The position numbers and the translations under genes are program-made. From assembly GCF_015291625.1 (NCBI RefSeq), contig NZ_CP030047.1, positions 1,922,001-1,986,000 on the forward strand: DNA of 64,000 nucleotides, given 5' to 3'. Below the pieces are notes generated by a model. That model made no database searches and was not told where the DNA came from. It saw only the letters and a list, made by a program, of their open reading frames with translations. This DNA comes from Bradyrhizobium sp. CCBAU 53421. Its GTDB lineage: Bacteria; Pseudomonadota; Alphaproteobacteria; Rhizobiales; Xanthobacteraceae. Positions within the stretch are counted from its first letter, which is position 1. Each line of letters begins with the position of its first letter. Shown piece by piece: positions 58,305 through 64,000 of this stretch.

Positions 58305-59138
58305 TTAGCGCGCGCCGATCGCCTTGAACTTGCGAACCTGATCCGTCAGTGCCCGCTCGACCGGCAGACGCTCCATCGAGGAAGCGCCGTAGAAGCCGTG
58401 GCAGTTGCGGGTCTGCTTCATGATGAAATCGGCATCTTCGGGGTCCGCGATCGGACCGCCATGCGCGAGCACGATGATGTTCGAATTGACGCTGAGCGCG
58501 GCCTCGGCCCAGGCCTCGATCCGGGCAGGGCAGTCGGCAAGCTTTGGCGCAGTCTGCGCGCCGATGGTGCCGCCCGTGGTCAGCCCCATATGGCAGACGA
58601 TGATATCGGCGCCCGCGATCGCCATCGCGGTCGCCTCCTGCTCGCTGAACACATAGGGCGTGGTCAGCATGTTCTTGTCATGGGCCTTCGCGATCATGTC
58701 GATCTCGAGCGCGTAGGACATCCCGGTCTCTTCGAGATTGGCGCGGAAGGTGCCGTCGATCAGGCCGACGGTCGGGAAGTTCTGCACGCCGGCAAAGCCG
58801 AGCGCTTTCAACTGGTCGAGGAACACGTCCATGTCGCGGAACGGATCGGTGCCGTTGACGCCGGCGAGCACCGGCGTCTTGGCTACGACCGGCAGCACTT
58901 CGCCGGCCATCTCGACGACGATCGCATTGGCGTCGCCATAGGGCATCAGTCCGGCGAGCGAGCCGCGGCCGGCCATGCGGTAGCGGCCGGAATTGTAGAT
59001 CACGATCAGGTCGACGCCGCCGGCCTCCTCGCATTTCGCCGACAGCCCGGTGCCGGCGCCGCCGCCGACGATCGGCTCGCCGCGTGCGATCATGGCGTGA
59101 AACTTCTTCAAGAGCGCCGCGCGTTCAAACCTGGGCAT
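58305..59138 (-). CDS. TIM-barrel phosphoenolpyruvate hydrolase family protein (C-terminal half of Tm-1-type proteins)
   Basis: This is a 277-residue TIM-barrel protein: '[50 protein letters not shown]', '[26 protein letters not shown]' and '[20 protein letters not shown]'. It corresponds to the C-terminal domain of plant Tm-1, whose N-terminal domain is UPF0261. Here the UPF0261 part sits in the gene just upstream, fused to LivF (3 bases away). The ribosome site GAGG overlaps that gene's stop. Enzymatic activity is not established for the family. Confidence 0.85.
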   Translation of the reverse strand: MPRFERAALLKKFHAMIARGEPIVGGGAGTGLSAKCEEAGGVDLIVIYNSGRYRMAGRGSLAGLMPYGDANAIVVEMAGEVLPVVAKTPVLAGVNGTDPFRDMDVFLDQLKALGFAGVQNFPTVGLIDGTFRANLEETGMSYALEIDMIAKAHDKNMLTTPYVFSEQEATAMAIAGADIIVCHMGLTTGGTIGAQTAPKLADCPARIEAWAEAALSVNSNIIVLAHGGPIADPEDADFIMKQTRNCHGFYGASSMERLPVERALTDQVRKFKAIGAR

Positions 59139-59141
59139 GGG

Positions 59142-61352
59142 TCACCTCGCCACTCTCCGCCGGCCACCGGCGCGTCCGAGCAATGGACGGAACGCGCTGA
59201 CGATGGCGGCGGTGAACTCGGAATCGTTGATGTTGCGCTTGATGCGGATGATCTGCCGGTTGCCGGTCTGGCGCACGGTTTGCTCCAGTGCACGGAACAG
59301 CGCCGCGTCGGCATCGGGGTCCCAGAATGGCTGGCCGGGCGCATCGAGTGCGGAGACGCCGCCCTCGGCGAGGAAGAAACGCACCGGCCCATCCATCTGG
59401 TTGAGGCGCTCGCCGATCCAGCGGCCGATGCGCTCGTTCTCTTCCGGCGTGGTCCGCATCAGGGTGACCTGCGGATTGTGGACGTGGAATTTGCGTTGGC
59501 GGTAGCGTTCCGGAATCGTGTCGGGAGCGCCAAAGTTCACCATGTCCAGCGCGCCGACTGAGCCGACATAGGGCACGCGGCTGCGGATAACGGCGCCGAA
59601 GCGGTCATCGGTCGCCGGGAACACGCCGCCCATCAGGAGATCACAGACTTCAGTGGTGGTGAGGTCGATGATGCCGGCGAGCTGCCCGGACTCGACCAGC
59701 TTCTCCATCGAGCGGCCGCCGACGCCGGTGGCGTGGAACACGAGGCACTCGAAATCCTCGCGAAGGTCGGCCGCGATCTTCTGCACGGCCGGCGTGGTGA
59801 CGCCGAACATGGTGATGCCGATGGCCGGAAGATGCGCGCCCGTATCGCGCGGCCTGTCGGTCTGTTCCGCGAGCCGCGCCTTGACCATGCCGACCAACGC
59901 ATGCGCGCCGTTGCCGAGCACGGTGCGCGAGATCGAGTTGAGGCCCTGCACGTCGGTGACCGAATACATCATGGTGATGTCAGCCGGACCGACATAGGGC
60001 CCGACGTCGCCGGACGCGACCGAGGAGATGATCAGCTTGGGCACGCCGACCGGGAGCGCCCGCATGCCGGGCGCGACCAGCGATGCGCCGCCCGAACCGC
60101 CCGCGGAGATGATGCCGGCGACGTTACCCTGGCGGCGCAGCCATCGCTCGAACGCTTCCGCCATCGCGGTCACCGAGGCGCCGCGATCGGCGCCGAACAC
60201 GCCGGAGCCGCCGCGGCCGTGGTTCAGCGCGATCTCCTGCGCGGTGACGTCGCAGCTCGCCGCCTTGCCGCTGGTCGAGACGTCGACCAGCCGGGTGCGC
60301 AAGCCGCTACCCGCAATGATATCGCGGATGAATCGCAGCTCCGCGCCCTTGGTGTCGAGCGTGCCGACCACCAGCACGACGGGAGGCCCCGATGTCCTCG
60401 AGGTCGCCGGTTCGCGCCGCGTGCGGGTCGTCTCCTCGAGACGCGTGACGGCGGCGGATTGCGTCCGCGCCGCGGCCTCGATGCGGGCGATCGGTACCGG
60501 TTGCGACCAGCGCGTCGGCAGCACGGGATTGGAGACGTAAATGCGAGCCGGGCCCTTGCGCTCCGGCTGCGGCGTGCCGGCGGCTTCGGCTTTCGCCGGC
60601 GCCGCCTCGACGTCGGTCTCGTCCGAGCCGTGGGTGCCGACACCCAGCAACCGTTGCTGCAACTCGCGGTCGGTCGCAAGGCGCGCGGAGTCGATGATGC
60701 GGTTGATGCGGCCGTTGACCATGATGGCGACGTTGCGCGACACCGCCGTTGCCACGCCGATATTCTGCTCGATGACCAGTACGGACATGTCGGCTTCGTC
60801 GCCGAGGCGCAGCAGCATGTCCTCGACTTGCGCGACAATCACGGGCGCAAGGCCCTCGGTCGGCTCGTCCATGATCAGCAGATGCGGATTGGTCAACAGG
60901 GCGCGCGAGATCGCGAGCATCTGCTGCTCGCCGCCGGAAAGTTGGTTACCGCCATTGTTCTTGCGCTCGGCGAGGCGCGGGAAGGTGTCGTAGATGCGCT
61001 CGATGGTCCAGGCGCCGCGGCGGAGGCCGCCGGCCAGCGCGAGATGTTCGTCGACGGTCAGTGAGCGCCACAGCCGCCGGCCTTGCGGCACGTAGCCGAC
61101 GCCGAGCCGGGCAATCCGCGCCGGGTTCAGCCGCGTGACCTCCTCGCCGCGAATCCGGATCGAACCGCCGCTGGCGCGCACCAGGCCCATGATCGCCTTG
61201 CACAGCGTGGTCTTGCCCATGCCGTTGCGGCCCACCACCGAGAACACGCCGCTATCGAGCGTGAGATCGACGCCCTGCAGCGCATGCGAATGGCCGTAAT
61301 AGACGTCGAGACCTTTCACCTCGAGTGCGGGCGCGGCCCGGCGGTCATTCAT
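59142..61352 (-). CDS. Fusion: LivF-type ABC ATPase plus UPF0261 (Tm-1-like ATP-binding) domain
   Basis: This is a 736-residue protein. Residues 1-237 are a complete LivF ATPase (Walker A 'GRNGMGKTT' 41-49, signature 'LSGGEQQ' 138-144, Walker B 'LLIMDEP' 158-164). A linker of ~85 residues rich in Ala, Thr and Arg follows (238-322). Residues about 323-730 are a full UPF0261 domain ('VVLVVGTLDTKGAELRFIRDII', 'GGSGGASLVAPGMRALPVGVPKLIISSVASGD', 'FHATGVGGRSMEKLVESGQLAGIIDLTTTEV'). It overlaps livG by 8 bases and precedes the TIM-barrel gene by 3. The importer ATPase and the presumed enzyme are thus one chain. Confidence 0.9.
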   Translation of the reverse strand: MNDRRAAPALEVKGLDVYYGHSHALQGVDLTLDSGVFSVVGRNGMGKTTLCKAIMGLVRASGGSIRIRGEEVTRLNPARIARLGVGYVPQGRRLWRSLTVDEHLALAGGLRRGAWTIERIYDTFPRLAERKNNGGNQLSGGEQQMLAISRALLTNPHLLIMDEPTEGLAPVIVAQVEDMLLRLGDEADMSVLVIEQNIGVATAVSRNVAIMVNGRINRIIDSARLATDRELQQRLLGVGTHGSDETDVEAAPAKAEAAGTPQPERKGPARIYVSNPVLPTRWSQPVPIARIEAAARTQSAAVTRLEETTRTRREPATSRTSGPPVVLVVGTLDTKGAELRFIRDIIAGSGLRTRLVDVSTSGKAASCDVTAQEIALNHGRGGSGVFGADRGASVTAMAEAFERWLRRQGNVAGIISAGGSGGASLVAPGMRALPVGVPKLIISSVASGDVGPYVGPADITMMYSVTDVQGLNSISRTVLGNGAHALVGMVKARLAEQTDRPRDTGAHLPAIGITMFGVTTPAVQKIAADLREDFECLVFHATGVGGRSMEKLVESGQLAGIIDLTTTEVCDLLMGGVFPATDDRFGAVIRSRVPYVGSVGALDMVNFGAPDTIPERYRQRKFHVHNPQVTLMRTTPEENERIGRWIGERLNQMDGPVRFFLAEGGVSALDAPGQPFWDPDADAALFRALEQTVRQTGNRQIIRIKRNINDSEFTAAIVSAFRPLLGRAGGRRRVAR

Positions 61353-62127
61353 GGCCGCCTCCGAGATAGAGCTCCTGCACCTCGGGATCGGATTCGATCT
61401 CGCGCGGCAGGCCTTCCTTGAAGATGCGGCCGTTGTGCATCATCGTCACGCTCTCGACGACGCGCAGTGCGACGTCCATGTCGTGCTCGATGATGATGTA
61501 GCCGATATGGGCCGGCAGCGAGGTCAGGATCTCGATCAGCTCGCGCCGCTCGGTCGGCGACAGCCCGGCCGCCGGCTCGTCGAACAGGATGAAGCGCGGC
61601 GCGCCGGCCAGCGCCAGCGCGATCTCGAGCTGGCGCTGCTGGCCGTGCGCGAGCTCGGCGACGCGCTGGTCCTTCACGCCGGCAAGATGCACGGCCTGCA
61701 CCAGCGTCTCGGTCGCGTGCATCAGCGCATCGTTCTGCCCCGGGCGCAGGAACGAGAACCGTCCGCGCGAGACGCCGCGGCAGGCGAGGTAGACGTTGTC
61801 CTGCACCGTGAGGCCGGGGAACAGTGCCGAGATCTGATAGGTGCGGCGCAAGCCCCGGCGGATGCGCTCATACGGCGGGAACTCGGTGATGTCCTCGCCG
61901 AAGAAGCGGATCGTGCCGGAGGAGGGCGGGAAGTCGCCGGTGATGCAATTGAACAGCGTGGTCTTGCCGGCGCCGTTCGAGCCGAGCACCGCGCGGCGCT
62001 CGCCCGGCCGCACGGTGATGGTGACGTCGGTCAGCGCCGCCAGTGCGCCGAACAGCCGCGTCACTCCGCGCAGCTCCAGCGCCGCGCCGGCGCCGACCAC
62101 CGACAGGCGCTGCGCGACGCTATCCAT
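61345..62127 (-). CDS. livG: Branched-chain-type ABC transporter ATP-binding protein LivG
   Basis: This is a 260-residue ATPase with Walker A 'GSNGAGKTT' (49-57), an unusual signature 'LAHGQQRQ' in place of LSGGQ, as is common in LivG, Walker B 'FILFDEP' and H-loop 'IIIEHDMD'. It pairs with the LivF half of the fusion. It overlaps livM upstream by 8 bases and the fusion gene downstream by 8 bases. Confidence 0.93.
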   Translation of the reverse strand: MDSVAQRLSVVGAGAALELRGVTRLFGALAALTDVTITVRPGERRAVLGSNGAGKTTLFNCITGDFPPSSGTIRFFGEDITEFPPYERIRRGLRRTYQISALFPGLTVQDNVYLACRGVSRGRFSFLRPGQNDALMHATETLVQAVHLAGVKDQRVAELAHGQQRQLEIALALAGAPRFILFDEPAAGLSPTERRELIEILTSLPAHIGYIIIEHDMDVALRVVESVTMMHNGRIFKEGLPREIESDPEVQELYLGGGHE

Positions 62128-63205
62128 GGCGGCCTCCGCCCGAACGTTGCGTCGAGGATGCGCTGCGGCGCCGCCAGCGTTCCCAGAGGCCGATCACGCC
62201 GTCGGACGACCAGAATACGATGGCGAGGAAGCCGAGCCCGATCAGCAGCCGGAAGCGGTTGCCGTCGAGCCCGAGCTTGATCAACACGTCGAGCGCGAAG
62301 GTACGCAGCAGCACGAAGATCAGCGCGCCGATGAACGGGCCGATCGGCCGCGTGATGCCGCCGACCACGGCGATGATCAGGACGTCGATGCAGGCCCCGA
62401 CGCTGACCGAGCCCGGCGAGATCTGCCGGTAGTTCCAGACCTGCAGTACGCCGCCGAGCGCGGCTATGAAGGCGGCGAAGGCGTAGGCCGCGATGCGGTG
62501 GGCGTTGGGATTGAAGCCGAGCGCCGCCATGCGGCGGGGGTTGTCGCGGACGCCCTGCAGCGCGAGGCCGAACGGCGCGCGCGAGACATACTGGACGGCG
62601 AAGTAGCAGATCGCGGCGACGCCGAGCGTCACATAGTAGAAGGCGATATCGGAGCGCCAGTCGACGCCCCAGAAATGCGGCGTCGCCACGGTGTTGATGC
62701 CGGTATGGCCATTGAAGATCGCCCAGTTCTGGTTGGTGAAGTAGTAGAACGCCGCGCCGATCGCGAGCGTGATCATGATGGTGTAGATGCCCTCGGTGCG
62801 TACCGCGAGCGCGCCGCCGAGCGTGCCGAACAGCGTCGCCAACGCCAGCGCCATTGGGGTTGCGAGCCACCACGGCCAGCCGAGGCTGATATTGGCATTG
62901 CCGCTCATGCCGAACACCGCGACCATGTAGCCGGCGAAGCCCGCGATCGTCAGCTGCATCAGGCTGACCATGCCGCCATAGCCGGCGAGGAACATCAGGC
63001 TCAGCGCGATGATGCCGAGGATCAGCGTGGTGGCGAAGATCTCGATCAGGAAGAAGCCGTTGGCGATCAGCGGCATGATCACGAGGATCAGCGCGACCAG
63101 CCAAGCCGCCGGATTCTGGAATTCGGGCCAGGCACGGATCAGGGCGCGACGGGTCGGGCTGACGGATGGATCGGGGCGGAACTGGGTGCTCTGCAGCAAC
63201 GACAT
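62120..63205 (-). CDS. livM: Branched-chain-type ABC transporter permease LivM
   Basis: This is a 361-residue permease with about 8-10 hydrophobic helices and the family blocks 'MFLAGYGGMVSLMQLTIAGFAGY', 'ALGFNPNAHRIAAYAFAAFIAALGGVL' and 'VVGGITRPIGPFIGALIFVLLR'. It overlaps livG by 8 bases and starts one base after the livH stop. It forms the translocation pore with LivH. Ligand unknown; the family carries amino acids, amides and aromatic acids. Confidence 0.93.
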   Translation of the reverse strand: MSLLQSTQFRPDPSVSPTRRALIRAWPEFQNPAAWLVALILVIMPLIANGFFLIEIFATTLILGIIALSLMFLAGYGGMVSLMQLTIAGFAGYMVAVFGMSGNANISLGWPWWLATPMALALATLFGTLGGALAVRTEGIYTIMITLAIGAAFYYFTNQNWAIFNGHTGINTVATPHFWGVDWRSDIAFYYVTLGVAAICYFAVQYVSRAPFGLALQGVRDNPRRMAALGFNPNAHRIAAYAFAAFIAALGGVLQVWNYRQISPGSVSVGACIDVLIIAVVGGITRPIGPFIGALIFVLLRTFALDVLIKLGLDGNRFRLLIGLGFLAIVFWSSDGVIGLWERWRRRSASSTQRSGGGRHG

Positions 63206-63206
63206 C

Positions 63207-64000
63207 TCATCGCCTCGCGAGCAGGCCCTGCGGCCGCAGCGCCAGCACCAGCACCATGATCAGGAAGGTGACGACGATGGCGTAGGTCGGGATGTAGACC
63301 GAGCCGAGCTGCTCGGCGAGCCCGATGATGACGGCACCGAGCGCAGCGCCCGGGATCGAGCCCATGCCGCCGACGATCACGACCACGAGCGAGGCCAGCA
63401 GGAAGCGGGTGTCTTCGCCCGGCGACAGCGACTGGAAGGTGCCGCCGACGACGCCGGCGATGCCGGCAAGGCCTGCGCCGAGCGCGAACACCAGCACGAA
63501 CACGAGTTGGATCCGCACCCCGGTCGCGGCGAGGATGTCGCGGTCGTCGACCCCCGCGCGCACGATCATGCCGATCCGCGTGCGGTTGAGCGCGAGCCAC
63601 ATCGCGATGCCGATCACGACGGAGGCCGCGAAGATCACGAGCCGCACCAGCGGATATTGCAGATAGACCGGCTCGCCCGATGATTTGATCGCGGTGAGCA
63701 GCGGCAGCTGTACCGGGCCGATCAGCCAGCTCGGGGTCTGGACCTGGTAGAAGTCGCCGCCGAACACCCAGAGCATCAGATCGGCGAACACGATCGAGAG
63801 CCCGATCGTCACCATCGTTTGCCTGAGGTCCTGACCCTCCATGCGACGGAACACGGCGAGTTGCAGGATCACGCCGACCATCGCCACCGCGATGAAGGCG
63901 ACGATGAAGGAGAGGATCCACGACCCGGTCCAGGCGCTGATGGCGTAGCCGATATAGCCGCCGAACAGATAGAGCGAGCCGTGCGCGAGGTTGACGTTGC
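63207..64000 (-). CDS. livH: Branched-chain-type ABC transporter permease LivH (5' end beyond window)
   Basis: The reading frame is open to the right edge, where it reads 'NVNLAHGSLYLFGGYIGYAIS', the conserved LivH block near the N-terminus, so perhaps 25-40 residues are missing. Visible are 264 residues with several membrane helices and 'VVGGTFQSLSPGEDTRFLLASLVVVIVGGMGSIPGAALGAVIIGLAE'. It is the most upstream visible gene of the operon. A binding-protein gene may lie beyond the edge. Confidence 0.93.
   Translation of the reverse strand, partial: NVNLAHGSLYLFGGYIGYAISAWTGSWILSFIVAFIAVAMVGVILQLAVFRRMEGQDLRQTMVTIGLSIVFADLMLWVFGGDFYQVQTPSWLIGPVQLPLLTAIKSSGEPVYLQYPLVRLVIFAASVVIGIAMWLALNRTRIGMIVRAGVDDRDILAATGVRIQLVFVLVFALGAGLAGIAGVVGGTFQSLSPGEDTRFLLASLVVVIVGGMGSIPGAALGAVIIGLAEQLGSVYIPTYAIVVTFLIMVLVLALRPQGLLARR

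Noticed and set aside
56042..58327. A 761-codon plus-strand open frame with repeats opposite the flotillin gene
   Set aside because: Its repeats are simply the antisense image of the 44-residue coiled-coil repeats, and the flotillin frame has the SPFH domain and a good ribosome site.

Overview
The window reads as chromosome of a GC-rich alphaproteobacterium of the Bradyrhizobium type. The basis is the codon usage, the dispersed extragenic palindromes, the mix of class I polyhydroxyalkanoate synthase, monomeric isocitrate dehydrogenase, phenylacetate genes and many ABC importers, and the best remembered protein resemblances. No tRNA, rRNA, CRISPR array, intact insertion sequence or prophage was seen.

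Layout. 1-1.8 kb: end of a Gly-rich protein with a peptidase-S74-type chaperone domain, a DUF2950 protein and a small secreted protein. 2.1-5 kb: an antiporter remnant, then an esterase/VOC dioxygenase pair (MhqD/MhqO type) divergent from a LysR regulator. 5.1-9.8 kb: icd and phaC. 10.3-20.8 kb: a sugar island with two complete sugar ABC importers and an OprB-type porin on the minus strand, divergent from a ROK repressor and a XylB-like aldose 1-dehydrogenase. 21-24.8 kb: a TetR regulator (PaaR type), paaZ and paaG, with matching operator-like palindromes. 25-35 kb: an accessory stretch of regulators, secreted proteins of unknown function, an acyl-CoA dehydrogenase-like flavoprotein, an orphan amino-acid-type binding protein, a membrane protein, a hydrolase, a methyltransferase and a TetR/YdhR-type pair. 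Two copies of a structured intergenic element lie in this stretch. 35.2-37.1 kb: a two-gene aldose dehydrogenase/lactonase unit. 37.2-44.3 kb: tex, catalase, a Gly/His-rich exported protein and a two-component system.

44.5-64 kb is the most unusual part. Eighteen genes lie on the minus strand with gaps of 51 bases or less and many 4-8 base overlaps, so they look like one operon that runs in from beyond the right edge. In transcription order they encode: a branched-chain-type ABC importer (LivH, LivM, LivG, and LivF fused to a UPF0261/Tm-1 domain); a separate TIM-barrel protein that is the other half of Tm-1; a 963-residue flotillin-like protein with a regular 44-residue (4 x 11) coiled-coil repeat; two SRPBCC proteins; and a three-component molybdenum hydroxylase whose large subunit is split into two genes. 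These are followed by a MoxR ATPase, a CoxE-like VWA protein, an amidohydrolase, a metallo-beta-lactamase-fold lactonase, an SMP-30/cysteine-hydrolase-like fusion and an FMN reductase. My reading, which is inference, is uptake of an unidentified aromatic or heterocyclic substrate, hydroxylation by a membrane-associated Mo enzyme, then lactone or amide hydrolysis. The substrate cannot be named from sequence.

Several long antisense open frames exist because of the high GC content. They were left out.
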